From: RHKX01 sp046330285
GTDB taxonomy: Bacteria > Actinomycetota > Thermoleophilia > Solirubrobacterales > 70-9
Assembly (NCBI GenBank): GCA_046330285.1
Contig: JAXLSX010000014.1
Span: forward strand, 1 to 38,336
Length of the DNA: 38,336 bases
Reading direction: 5' to 3'
Shown: piece by piece, positions 1 through 7,181 of the stretch
Position numbering within the stretch: the first letter of the stretch is position 1
How the letters are laid out: each line of letters opens with the position of its first letter
Made by a program: the position numbers and the translations under genes
Notes under the pieces: model-generated
Databases searched by the model: none
What the model was told of the DNA's origin: nothing
Seen by the model: only the letters and a program-made list of their open reading frames with translations

Positions 1-910
1 TGTAGCGGCGGTTGTCGATTCCGCGCCCGAATCGCATCATGCTCTGCATCTCCGGCGGGATCTGGACCCCGAGCGCCCGCAGCGGCGCGCTGAACAGGCC
101 GGCACCCCATGGCGGCAGGACCGGAAGCGGCCGTTTACCGAGCAGTCCGATGATCTCCGAGAGGGCGAGGACGCCGTCGGCGGCGACGTTGAAGAGGCCG
201 GGCAGGCGGTTCACGGCGGCGTGCTCGAGCGCGTGAACGACGTCATCCTCGTGGACGAACTGAAGACGGGGGTCGAAGCCCGCGACCATCGGCACCAGCG
301 GCAGCGAGAACATCTTCGCGAAGGAGGTGTTGACGTCGGGCCCGAGGACGTTGGCGCAGCGGAGCACGGTGACGTCGACGTTCTTCTGCTTGTGCGCGAA
401 GTCGATCACCGAGGCCTCGGCTTCGACGACGTCGCGCTCGATCGGGCTGCCCGCCGGCTGCGAGCGTCCGATCGTCTCGGTGAAAAAGGCCGGGTCGTTC
501 TGCGCGGAGCCGTAGACGTGCCCGGACGACTTGAAGATGAACTTCCGGACCGGCGAGCCCTCGCCGGCGCACGCCGCCAGCAGGTTCATGGTCCCGATCA
601 CGTTGCTCTCATGGGCCCGCTGGCGGCTCGTGGTGATCGAGTCGACGACGAGCCGGGCGTCGATGACGGTGTCGATCCGCGCCGCGCGGACGATCCGCTG
701 GATCAGTCCGTGCTGGTTGGAGACCTTGACGAACTCGGTGCGCTCGAGCTCCCGGGTCGGGTCGCGGGAGTCGACGCCGACGATGGCCTCGACCTCGGCG
801 AACGACTCGAGCGCCTGCGCCAGCCGGCCGCCCCAGTAGCTGGAGAGGCCGGTGATCAGCACGCGCCGGCGCCCGGGGCGCTCGGCGACGACCTCCACCC
901 CGTCGCTCAT
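1..910 (-). CDS. NAD(P)-binding SDR-family epimerase/dehydratase-like protein (3' end outside window)
   Basis: The visible 303 residues form a Rossmann-fold protein of the extended SDR family. A nucleotide-binding loop of the TGLSSYWGGRL type sits at residues 20-30, an acidic residue ends strand 2 in GVD at 45-47, NVIGTMNLL lies at 103-111 and KSSGHVYGS at 127-135. The usual YxxxK catalytic pair is not evident: the Tyr of VYG is present but no Lys follows at the right spacing, so it may bind a nucleotide without classical epimerase chemistry. The ATG at 910 overlaps the stop of the upstream acyltransferase (ATGA), so the two are probably co-translated. An SDR beside a PlsC-like acyltransferase recalls mycobacterial Rv0501/Rv0502. 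The C-terminus lies beyond base 1. Substrate unknown. Confidence 0.8.
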   Translation of the reverse strand, partial: MSDGVEVVAERPGRRRVLITGLSSYWGGRLAQALESFAEVEAIVGVDSRDPTRELERTEFVKVSNQHGLIQRIVRAARIDTVIDARLVVDSITTSRQRAHESNVIGTMNLLAACAGEGSPVRKFIFKSSGHVYGSAQNDPAFFTETIGRSQPAGSPIERDVVEAEASVIDFAHKQKNVDVTVLRCANVLGPDVNTSFAKMFSLPLVPMVAGFDPRLQFVHEDDVVHALEHAAVNRLPGLFNVAADGVLALSEIIGLLGKRPLPVLPPWGAGLFSAPLRALGVQIPPEMQSMMRFGRGIDNRRY

Positions 911-1725
911 CCGAGCCAGACCGACTTCCGCCGGGAGACCATCTCGTGCAGGTTCTCCTGGATCCGCGCCCGGACCTCCTGGGCCACGGACTGCACGAGC
1001 GCCTTGTCCTCGGCCGGCTCGGAGCCCATCTTGGCCGTGTCGATCGGCTCGAGGAAGCGGATCTTGAACTTCGCCGGCAGGTAGCCGAGCATCCCGGCCG
1101 GTCCGAGCCACGGGAACGTCGGGGTGAGTGGGAAGTAGATGAGGCCGGTCGCCTTCTGCAGGAGCTTCGACCGGGCGAAGACCGGAGCCGCCTCCTCGGC
1201 GCCGACGACGCACACCGGGACGAGTTTCGCCTCCGCCCGCATCGCGGCCTCGACGAAGCCCCCGCGGCCGAAGCGCTGGACCTTGTAGCGGTCCTTGACG
1301 AGCTTCTCGGTGCCCTTTCGGCCCTCGGGGAAGACGAGCACCAGCTGTCCCTCGTCGTAGAGGAGGCGATGGACGTTGGCGGGGTGAGCCGGCACGCAGC
1401 CGATCTTCGGCAGCAGGGCCGAGAACCCGGGGTAGCCCTTGAAGAAGTGCTCGACCGTCATGTAGAGCGGCCGCGGCTCGGAGTGCTCGTCGCGGATCGC
1501 CTTGCCGATCATCGCCGCATCGGGCGGTAGGGCGCCGGCGTGGTTGGAGACGAGCAGCGCACCGCCGTCGGCGGGGACGTTCTCGATCCCTTCGACCTCG
1601 CAGCGGAACCAGTAGCGGTAGAAGAACTCGACGAGGGTCGCGTCGAAGGCGCCCTCGATGCGCTCGGAGCGGCCCCAGTCGTCGACCTGTCGTTCGGGCT
1701 CGATCGCGGGCAGCAGCGACCGCAT
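907..1725 (-). CDS. Lysophospholipid acyltransferase family protein (PlsC-like)
   Basis: A 272-residue member of the glycerophosphate acyltransferase fold, expected to transfer acyl groups to a lysophospholipid or related alcohol at the membrane. It has the NH...D block as NHAGALPPD at residues 61-69 (His62, Asp69; spacing longer than the textbook NHX4D) and an FPEG block, FPEGRK, at 132-137. The N-terminal part around 30-40 is aromatic-rich and may contact membrane. ATG at 1725 is the only convincing start; no in-frame ATG or GTG occurs in the short stretch upstream. The stop overlaps the next gene's ATG. The divergent hydrolase begins at 1869, leaving a 143-base shared regulatory region. 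The acyl acceptor cannot be told from sequence. Confidence 0.85.
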   Translation of the reverse strand: MRSLLPAIEPERQVDDWGRSERIEGAFDATLVEFFYRYWFRCEVEGIENVPADGGALLVSNHAGALPPDAAMIGKAIRDEHSEPRPLYMTVEHFFKGYPGFSALLPKIGCVPAHPANVHRLLYDEGQLVLVFPEGRKGTEKLVKDRYKVQRFGRGGFVEAAMRAEAKLVPVCVVGAEEAAPVFARSKLLQKATGLIYFPLTPTFPWLGPAGMLGYLPAKFKIRFLEPIDTAKMGSEPAEDKALVQSVAQEVRARIQENLHEMVSRRKSVWLG

Positions 1726-1801
1726 CCGGTCGCGGTCGGTGACGTTGAGTGCCTGCTCCTCGTCGCCGAGATCGCGGCCCGGCGCGAGCGATGTATGACG
1801 C

Positions 1802-1826
1802 GGTGCGATCGCGGAATGATCGCACC
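1802..1826. promoter_or_regulatory. Perfect 9+7+9 inverted repeat, candidate operator
   Basis: GGTGCGATC at 1802-1810 and its exact reverse complement GATCGCACC at 1818-1826 flank a 7-base spacer. It lies in the divergent gap between the acyltransferase (start 1725) and the hydrolase (start 1869), about 30 bases upstream of the hydrolase -10 box. Length and symmetry fit a dimeric repressor or activator site. No regulator gene is nearby, so the binding protein is unknown. Confidence 0.55.
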
Positions 1827-1855
1827 TGGGAGACGGTGGTCGCGAGTCTCCGGAC

Positions 1856-1861
1856 TAATCT
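1856..1861 (+). promoter_or_regulatory. -10 box TAATCT, leaderless-type promoter of the hydrolase
   Basis: TAATCT fits the actinobacterial -10 consensus TANNNT and stands 7 bases before an in-frame GTG at 1869. The same spacing recurs at seven other genes here. No recognisable -35 element is seen. Confidence 0.5.
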
Positions 1862-1868
1862 CCGGTTC

Positions 1869-2861
1869 GTGGAAGCAGACGAGGCGAAGACGGGGGCCGA
1901 ACCGCGGACGCGGGCGCCGCGCGCGATCACCTACCCCTACCGGCGCATCGCCGCCGTCGACGGCACCCCGGCCGACGGCCCCGACCCCTACGGCGACCCC
2001 GATCCCGCCTGGCTGAAGATCGACTGGCAGCAGCACCTGGGGACGATCGACGTCGGCGGCGCACAGATCAACTACGCCGAGATCGGCGACGGGCCGGCGG
2101 TCATCTTCGTCCACGGCCTCGGCGGCTGCTGGCAGAACTGGCTCGAGAACATGCCGCGGATGGCGGAGCTCGGCTACCGGGCGATCGCATTCGACCTGCC
2201 GGGCTTCGGATCGAGCCCGATGCCTCCGTGGGAGATCTCGATGCCGGGGTACGGCACCCTCCTCGACCGGCTCCGTGAGGAGCTCGGGATCGGCCACTGC
2301 ACCCTCGTCGGCAACTCGATGGGCGGATTCATCGCGGCCGAGGTCGCGGTCCGCGAGCCCGAGTGGGTCGACCGCCTCGTCCTGGTCTCCTCGGCGGGGA
2401 TCAGCCACGCAACGATGCGCAAGGGGCCGGTGATCGCCGGTGCCCGGGTCAGCGTCGCGACCAATCCCCTGCTGCGGCGGGTCGACCTGATCTCGATGCG
2501 GCGGCCCGGGTTGCGCCAGGTCGCGTTCGGCAAGGTCATGCGCCACCCCGAGAGCCTCCGCCGCGAGCTGCTCGTCGAGTTCATGGCGCCGGCGCTCGGC
2601 GCCCCGGGCTTCATCCCCGCGGTCGCGGCACTGACCGGATACGACCTGCTCGACCGGCTGCGGCGGATCCGGGTCCCGACTCTGATCGTCTGGGGCCGCG
2701 ACGACCTCGTCGTCCCGGCATCCGACGCGGCCGGGTTCGTCGAGCGGATCGAGGGCGCCGAACTGGTCGTCTTCGAGGACTGCGGCCACGTGCCGATGGC
2801 CGAGCGGCCGACGCGGTTCAACCGGCTGCTGGCCCGCTTCTGCGAGACCGCCCACGCCTGA
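1869..2861 (+). CDS. Alpha/beta-fold hydrolase
   Basis: An alpha/beta hydrolase of 330 residues. The catalytic set is complete: oxyanion-hole HGLGG at residues 82-86, nucleophile Ser150 in GNSMGG, an acid at Asp278 or Asp279 in WGRDD, and His307 in CGHVP. The cap region at about 160-250 is basic and hydrophobic, as in lipase or esterase-like members. Two starts compete: GTG at 1869, 7 bases after a TAATCT box (preferred, because the pattern recurs in the window), and GTG at 1836, which has GGGAG just upstream. The reading frame stays open to 1749 and includes an ATG at 1791, but that would run through the inverted repeat. Its neighbour across the promoter is a lipid acyltransferase, so a lipid ester substrate is possible but unproven. 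Confidence 0.85.
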   Translation: MEADEAKTGAEPRTRAPRAITYPYRRIAAVDGTPADGPDPYGDPDPAWLKIDWQQHLGTIDVGGAQINYAEIGDGPAVIFVHGLGGCWQNWLENMPRMAELGYRAIAFDLPGFGSSPMPPWEISMPGYGTLLDRLREELGIGHCTLVGNSMGGFIAAEVAVREPEWVDRLVLVSSAGISHATMRKGPVIAGARVSVATNPLLRRVDLISMRRPGLRQVAFGKVMRHPESLRRELLVEFMAPALGAPGFIPAVAALTGYDLLDRLRRIRVPTLIVWGRDDLVVPASDAAGFVERIEGAELVVFEDCGHVPMAERPTRFNRLLARFCETAHA

Positions 2862-2882
2862 CGGCTGCCGCGTTCGGGCGTC

Positions 2883-3497
2883 TCAGCGGCGCTTGATGAC
2901 CGAGAAGAGCGCCTCGGGGATCCGGCGGCGCGAGCCGTCGAGCGCGTCCTGCAGCGCCGCGGCGGTCCCGGGACCGTGCATACCGGTTCCGTGCCCGGTC
3001 AGAAGGTGCTCGGGCTCGAACTCGGCGAGCCGTCGCGGCGGGGTCAGGCGCAGCATCGGGTGGATCCCGACCTGCTCGGAGCCCGCCCGGAAGTAGGGGG
3101 CCGTGCCGACCGCCTCGGGCACGATCAGGGCCTGGTCGGCGGGCGAGTGGATCGCAACCTCCTTCCACAAGCGGTTGTCGACGACCTTGACCGGCTCGAG
3201 GCCGCTGCCCGCGATGCCGCCGAACGGCAGCCGGTGCAGCGGCGCGTCGTAACGCTCGGCGAACTCGGCGCAGTCGCGGTTGTGGCGGTCGAGGAGCTGG
3301 AGGACCCCGGCGACCGGATCTCCGGCGGAGACCTTCTCGATCCGCTCGCCGAGCCCGTCGACGTCGACCGGGTCGACGATCCAGACCTTGCCCTCGTCGC
3401 CGAGCCGGACCGCGTGGCATGCGCGCTGCATCACCTCACCCGCGTCCGGGAGCCAGGAGAGGCCGAGGTCGTGCTCTTCGAAGGAAGGTCCGCTCAC
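2883..3497 (-). CDS. Degenerate metallo-beta-lactamase-fold-like protein
   Basis: A 204-residue protein that reads like a shortened metallo-beta-lactamase domain. An early segment ends in IVDP at residues 40-43, the equivalent of the HxHxDH metal motif is DRHNRDC at 70-76 (one His and the Asp kept, the first and last His lost), and a later TGHG at 167-170 resembles the third metal site. It therefore probably lacks a normal two-metal centre and may be non-catalytic or bind a single ion. The GTG start at 3497 lies 7 bases after a TAGGGT box. It converges on the hydrolase and diverges from the small zinc ribbon. The family assignment rests on fold-level pattern only; function is unknown. Confidence 0.6.
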   Translation of the reverse strand: MSGPSFEEHDLGLSWLPDAGEVMQRACHAVRLGDEGKVWIVDPVDVDGLGERIEKVSAGDPVAGVLQLLDRHNRDCAEFAERYDAPLHRLPFGGIAGSGLEPVKVVDNRLWKEVAIHSPADQALIVPEAVGTAPYFRAGSEQVGIHPMLRLTPPRRLAEFEPEHLLTGHGTGMHGPGTAAALQDALDGSRRRIPEALFSVIKRR

Positions 3498-3504
3498 GGC
3501 TCCG

Positions 3505-3510
3505 ACCCTA
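3505..3510 (-). promoter_or_regulatory. -10 box TAGGGT for the MBL-like gene
   Basis: Read on the minus strand, TAGGGT stands 7 bases before the GTG at 3497, as expected if transcription begins at or next to the start codon. No -35 is recognisable. Confidence 0.45.
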
Positions 3511-3544
3511 CCGGCGTGGTGGCCGGCGGCGCCGCTTCCTGAAG

Positions 3545-3586
3545 GTTGTTCAACCCATATTGGGTAGCCGCCACGGATGTTCGTGG
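3545..3586. promoter_or_regulatory. Cluster of small palindromes between divergent genes
   Basis: The 114-base gap between the divergent genes at 3497 and 3612 holds an AT-richer island with GTTG-TT-CAAC (3545-3554), ACCCA-TAT-TGGGT (3553-3565) and CCACG-N6-CGTGG (3571-3586). It lies between the two outward-facing -10 boxes, where a shared regulator could bind. The arms are short, so chance is possible. Confidence 0.3.
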
Positions 3587-3599
3587 TCGAAGCCCGTCA

Positions 3600-3605
3600 T
3601 AGGTT
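3600..3605 (+). promoter_or_regulatory. -10 box TAGGTT for the small zinc ribbon gene
   Basis: TAGGTT is followed by exactly 6 bases and then the ATG at 3612, which suggests a leaderless transcript. Confidence 0.45.
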
Positions 3606-3611
3606 TCGCAC

Positions 3612-3803
3612 ATGCTGTCGATCGTCAGATGTCCGGGTTGTGGCAAGGCGACGGTGGCAGTCGGATCCCGCAACCGGGAGCGCTCGAAGTGCTCGCGCTG
3701 CGGCCGTCCGCTCGGGTCCGGGAACCTCGCCGTCTCCGACCCGGACACGCTCGAGACGCGCGTCCGGGAGTTCCACCGCCGGGGCCTCGGCAAGCCCCGC
3801 TGA
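3612..3803 (+). CDS. Small zinc-ribbon protein
   Basis: A 63-residue protein with two CxxC knuckles, Cys7/Cys10 and Cys27/Cys30, in the arrangement of a single zinc ribbon. Basic residues lie between the knuckles and a charged, probably helical tail follows (about 43-63). Such a protein could bind nucleic acid or serve as a subunit of a larger complex, but nothing here shows a partner. A TAGGTT box 6 bases upstream supports the ATG at 3612. It ends two bases before the convergent ilvD stop. No specific function is recognised. Confidence 0.7.
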   Translation: MLSIVRCPGCGKATVAVGSRNRERSKCSRCGRPLGSGNLAVSDPDTLETRVREFHRRGLGKPR

Positions 3804-3804
3804 C

Positions 3805-5487
3805 TCAGGACGTGACGGCCCCTGCCGAGGCGCTCGACACGGTGTCCGCGTACTTCTTCATGACACCCGTGGCGAAGGCCGGTTCCGGCGCCTCGTAGGC
3901 GGCGACCCGCTCGGCGATCTCCTCGTCGCTGAGGTCGACGTCGATCGTCCGGTTGGCGACGTCGATCGTGATCGTGTCGCCCTCGCGGATTGCCGCGATC
4001 GGGCCGCCCTTCACGGCCTCCGGGGCGACGTGGCCGATCATCAGGCCGCGGGTCGCGCCGGAGAAGCGGCCATCGGTGAGCAGGGCGACGTCCTCCCCGT
4101 GGCCGCTGCCGACGATGGCAGCGGTCACCTGGAGCATCTCGCGCATTCCCGGTCCGCCGGTCGGGCCCTCGTTGCGGATCACGATGATGTCGCCGGGGTT
4201 GATCCCGCCCGCCTTGACCACCGCGAAGCAGTCCTCCTCGCGCTCGAACACGCGAGCCGGGCCCGTCTGGCCCATCCGCTCGGTGCCCGCGACCTTGACG
4301 ACGGCGCCGTCGGGGGCGAGGTTGCCGTGCAGGATCGCGAGGCCGCCCTGGGCCTTGACCGGGTCCGCGACCGGGCGGACGACGTCCTGTCCCGGTGCCT
4401 CGTCGGCGGCGTCGGCCTCCTCGCCGATCGTCCGGCCGGTGACCGTGATCTGGTCGCGGTGGAGCAGGCCTGCCTCGGAGAGGCGGCTGAGGATCAGCGG
4501 CACGCCGCCGGCGCGATAGAGGTCGGTCGCGACGTAGCGGCCGCCCGGCTTCATGTCGGCGAACAGCGGCGTCTGCTTCGAGATCCGTTCGAAGTCGGCC
4601 ATCTCCAGCGGCACCCCCGCCTCACGGGCGACGGCCAGCAGGTGGAGGACGCCGTTGGTCGAGCCGCCCGACGCGCAGACCGTCGCGATCGCGTTCTCGA
4701 GCGACTCCTTGGTGATGATCCGGCTCGGGCGAAGGTCGTCGCTGAGCACCTTCATCACGAGCTCGCCGACCTTCTCGGCGACGGTGTTCTTCTCGTCGTC
4801 CTCGGCCGGGACCATCGCCGAGCCGCCGGCGGAGATGCCGAGCGCCTCGAAGGCGCAGGCCATCGTGTTGGCCGTGAACTGGGCGCCGCACGCGCCCGCA
4901 CCCGGGCTGGCGACGTCCTCGAGCTCGCGCAGCTCGTCATCGGTGACGGTTCCCGCCGCGTGGCCGCCGACCGCCTCGAAGACGTCGAGGATCGTGACGT
5001 CGCGGCCGTGGTAGCGGCCGGGGGCGATCGAGCCGCCATAGAGCATCACCGAGGGGATGTCGAGACGGGCGAGCGCCATCACGCAGCCGGGGATCGTCTT
5101 GTCGCAGGCGGAGAGCGCGATCAGCGCGTCGAACTGGTATCCGCGGGCGGTGAGCTCGATCGAGTCGGCGATGACCTCGCGGCTGACCAGCGAGCTCTTC
5201 ATGCCCTTGGTGCCCATCGTGATCCCGTCCGAGATCGCGATCGTGTTGAACTCCATCGGCGTGCCGCCGGCGGCGCGGACGCCCTCCTTGATGTGCGCGG
5301 CGAGACCGCGCAGGTGGAAGTTGCAGGGCATCGCCTCGATCCAGGTGTTGGCGATGCCGATCGTCGGCCGCTTGAGCGCGGCGTCGTCGAACCCGATTCC
5401 CTTCATGTAGGCGCGCGCGGCGGCGCGGTCGGGCCCGTCGAAGACGGCCGCGGAACGGGGACGTGGGAGTTCGGTCGAGTCGCTCAT
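3805..5487 (-). CDS. ilvD: Dihydroxy-acid dehydratase
   Basis: IlvD dehydrates 2,3-dihydroxy-3-methyl(butanoate or pentanoate) to the 2-keto acids that lead to valine, leucine and isoleucine. The 560-residue length is normal. The three Fe-S cysteines are present: Cys55 in MPCNFH, Cys128 in SACDK and Cys200 in GACGAQ. Lys130, beside Asp129, is the Lys that is carbamylated in the family. The ATG at 5487 is preceded by GGAG six bases upstream and begins MSDST, a typical N-terminus; the frame is open further upstream but enters the neighbouring gene. It is last in the leftward run from comM. The other ilv genes are not in this window. Confidence 0.97.
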   Translation of the reverse strand: MSDSTELPRPRSAAVFDGPDRAAARAYMKGIGFDDAALKRPTIGIANTWIEAMPCNFHLRGLAAHIKEGVRAAGGTPMEFNTIAISDGITMGTKGMKSSLVSREVIADSIELTARGYQFDALIALSACDKTIPGCVMALARLDIPSVMLYGGSIAPGRYHGRDVTILDVFEAVGGHAAGTVTDDELRELEDVASPGAGACGAQFTANTMACAFEALGISAGGSAMVPAEDDEKNTVAEKVGELVMKVLSDDLRPSRIITKESLENAIATVCASGGSTNGVLHLLAVAREAGVPLEMADFERISKQTPLFADMKPGGRYVATDLYRAGGVPLILSRLSEAGLLHRDQITVTGRTIGEEADAADEAPGQDVVRPVADPVKAQGGLAILHGNLAPDGAVVKVAGTERMGQTGPARVFEREEDCFAVVKAGGINPGDIIVIRNEGPTGGPGMREMLQVTAAIVGSGHGEDVALLTDGRFSGATRGLMIGHVAPEAVKGGPIAAIREGDTITIDVANRTIDVDLSDEEIAERVAAYEAPEPAFATGVMKKYADTVSSASAGAVTS

Positions 5488-5513
5488 CGTGGCTCCAATT
5501 CTTACGGAGAGGT

Positions 5514-6110
5514 CTAGACGCCGGCGGGATCGTCGAGGTTGCCCTCGGCCCCGGCGGGCGAGCGGCTGGTCCACTCGCTGAGCCGGGCGATGTCCCGGCG
5601 TACGTGATCGGGATCGAGCTGGCGCCCCGGAAGGTGCATGTTGGCCTCGTTGATGAGGCCGCGCTCGTCGGCCCGCAGGGCGAGCCACTTGGCGAGCGCG
5701 TCGTCGGCGTCGGGCAGGCGCTGGGCGCCCTCGGGCTCGTCGCGGTCGGGGAAGCTGACGCAGTGCTCGTTGAGGAGCTCGCCGGTTGCCGCGTTGAAGC
5801 TGACGATCGGCTTGTGCGGGTAGATCAGGTAGCCGTAGGTCGGCTCGCCACCGCGCTCGGCCCCGAAGCAGTGGAGGAAGCCGAGCGCCCGGTATGCCTC
5901 GAACGCGTCGGCTCCGAGCACCTCGGCGAGGAGCTTCTCGGCGCGCCGCTCGGCACGGAGCTGCTCGCCGGGGTCCGGCACCGCCCGGCCGTTCCGGGGC
6001 TTCGGCTCGGGCTTGGGCCGCATGCGCCGGCGATGTGCGAGGTCGGGCAGGAACGCGAAGCCGGCGAGGGCCACGCAGACGATCGCGAGGGCTGCGGCGG
6101 CGACGCTCAT
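5514..6110 (-). CDS. Membrane-anchored protein of unknown function (198 aa)
   Basis: One hydrophobic segment at residues 2-22 is followed by a basic stretch (HRRRMRPK), suggesting an N-terminal anchor with the rest in the cytoplasm. The soluble part has a compact, conserved-looking middle (about 70-130) rich in aromatics, Gly and Cys, including HCFG, YGYLIYP and NEHCVSFPDRDE. I do not recognise a named family. Its ATG overlaps the stop of the 80-residue gene upstream (ATGA), so the two are almost certainly co-translated and may work together. A gap of 26 bases separates it from ilvD downstream. Confidence 0.7.
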   Translation of the reverse strand: MSVAAAALAIVCVALAGFAFLPDLAHRRRMRPKPEPKPRNGRAVPDPGEQLRAERRAEKLLAEVLGADAFEAYRALGFLHCFGAERGGEPTYGYLIYPHKPIVSFNAATGELLNEHCVSFPDRDEPEGAQRLPDADDALAKWLALRADERGLINEANMHLPGRQLDPDHVRRDIARLSEWTSRSPAGAEGNLDDPAGV

Positions 6111-6349
6111 CCGCCGGCCGCCGGTGGGATGAAGATCACGCGCTCGGCGTCTCGCGGCACCTCGTCGAACTCGCGCACGAGCATCGCCTGGCGTCGCCCC
6201 TCTCCCCCGGTCGGCACGGCAGCCCACATGCCTTGGTCGAGCTGGCGGCGGAACGCCTCGATCAGACGGGTCTCGTCCTCTGCCAACTCGGGATCGCCCT
6301 CCGCAAGCAGTTGATCGCCGTACCCCGGCTTCATGCGGACGAGCTTCAT
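6107..6349 (-). CDS. Small conserved hypothetical protein (80 aa)
   Basis: An 80-residue soluble protein, acidic in its first half (LAEGDPELAEDETRLIEAF), with the central motif GMWAAVP at residues 40-46 and a basic-to-hydrophobic end (VPRDAERVIFIPP). I cannot assign a family with confidence. The ATG at 6349 is supported by a CATAAT box 6 bases upstream, lying over the thiD stop codon, so this pair can be transcribed separately from thiD. The stop overlaps the next gene's ATG. High GC at third codon positions supports real coding. Confidence 0.7.
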   Translation of the reverse strand: MKLVRMKPGYGDQLLAEGDPELAEDETRLIEAFRRQLDQGMWAAVPTGGEGRRQAMLVREFDEVPRDAERVIFIPPAAGG

Positions 6350-6355
6350 GTGCCG

Positions 6356-6361
6356 ATTATG
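6356..6361 (-). promoter_or_regulatory. -10 box CATAAT for the 80 aa/198 aa gene pair
   Basis: On the minus strand CATAAT (one mismatch to TATAAT) overlaps the TAA stop of thiD and ends 6 bases before the ATG at 6349. This would give a leaderless internal promoter inside the leftward run. Confidence 0.4.
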
Positions 6362-7172
6362 GCATTGGGGGACGCGGTCGCCGCGAGGCGATGTCGAGCG
6401 CGTCGACCGGTCCCGGGCCGGCGCCGACGTCGCGCAGACCCGTGGCGACGGCGTCGCCGGCGCGGCGACGGGCCTCCCTCGCAGCGTCCCGCAGCGGAAA
6501 GCCGATCGCCAGCAGCGCCGCCAGGGTCGAGCTGTGGGTGCAGCCGGAGCCGTGGGCGGCACCGTCGGCGTGGACCGGACCGGGGATCGGGACGGGGCCG
6601 CCGCCGTCGTCGAACAGGTCGGTGCCGTCGGCGTGTCCGCCGGTGACGATTGCGGCGGCCGGCCCCAGCGCGCGGATCGCCGCGGCCAGCTCCTCGGAGG
6701 AGGCCTCGGCACCGAGGCCGGTGATGGCGCGCGCCTCGGGGATGTTCGGTGTGACCACCGTGGCCAGCGGCAGGACTCGCTCGACGAGGGCGACGCGTGC
6801 GTCGTCGTCGAGCAGGCTTGCGCCGCTCTCGGAGACCATCACCGGGTCGACGACCACCGGCGCGTCCCCGGTCAGCGCCAATGCCTCGACGACGGCGTCG
6901 ATCGTCGCCGTCGTGCCGAGCATGCCGATCTTGACCGCGTCGACGCCGATGTCGCCGGCCACCGCTGCGACCTGGGCGACGATCACCTCGGGTGGGATCG
7001 CGTGGATCGCGGTGACGCCGAGCGTGTTCTGTGCCGTGATCGCGGTGATCGCGGTCGTGCCGTGGACACCGACCGCGGCGAATGCCTTCAGGTCGGCCTG
7101 GATGCCGGCTCCCCCGCCCGAATCGGATCCGGCGATCGCCAGCGCGACTGGTGTCCTCTGCTCCTCGGGCAC
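6357..7172 (-). CDS. thiD: Hydroxymethylpyrimidine/phosphomethylpyrimidine kinase
   Basis: ThiD phosphorylates HMP and HMP-phosphate to HMP-diphosphate, the pyrimidine half of thiamine. The 271 residues show the ribokinase-like N-terminal signature GSDSGGGAGIQAD at 15-27, KIGML at 81-85, and the anion-hole loop GSGC at 208-211 with Cys211. The GTG start at 7172 has AGGA seven bases upstream and follows the dprA stop by 9 bases, so it is translated from the comM-dprA message. No TPP riboswitch is seen and no other thi gene is present, so the role could be salvage as well as synthesis. Confidence 0.95.
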   Translation of the reverse strand: MPEEQRTPVALAIAGSDSGGGAGIQADLKAFAAVGVHGTTAITAITAQNTLGVTAIHAIPPEVIVAQVAAVAGDIGVDAVKIGMLGTTATIDAVVEALALTGDAPVVVDPVMVSESGASLLDDDARVALVERVLPLATVVTPNIPEARAITGLGAEASSEELAAAIRALGPAAAIVTGGHADGTDLFDDGGGPVPIPGPVHADGAAHGSGCTHSSTLAALLAIGFPLRDAAREARRRAGDAVATGLRDVGAGPGPVDALDIASRRPRPPMP

Positions 7173-7181
7173 CGGGCGATC

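Noticed and set aside
3577..5517. Very long open frames antisense to known genes (for example across ilvD, dprA/comM, fakA)
   Set aside because: Their products are Arg/Gly/Asp/Ala-rich with no motifs. High third-position GC removes stop codons from antisense frames in such genomes.
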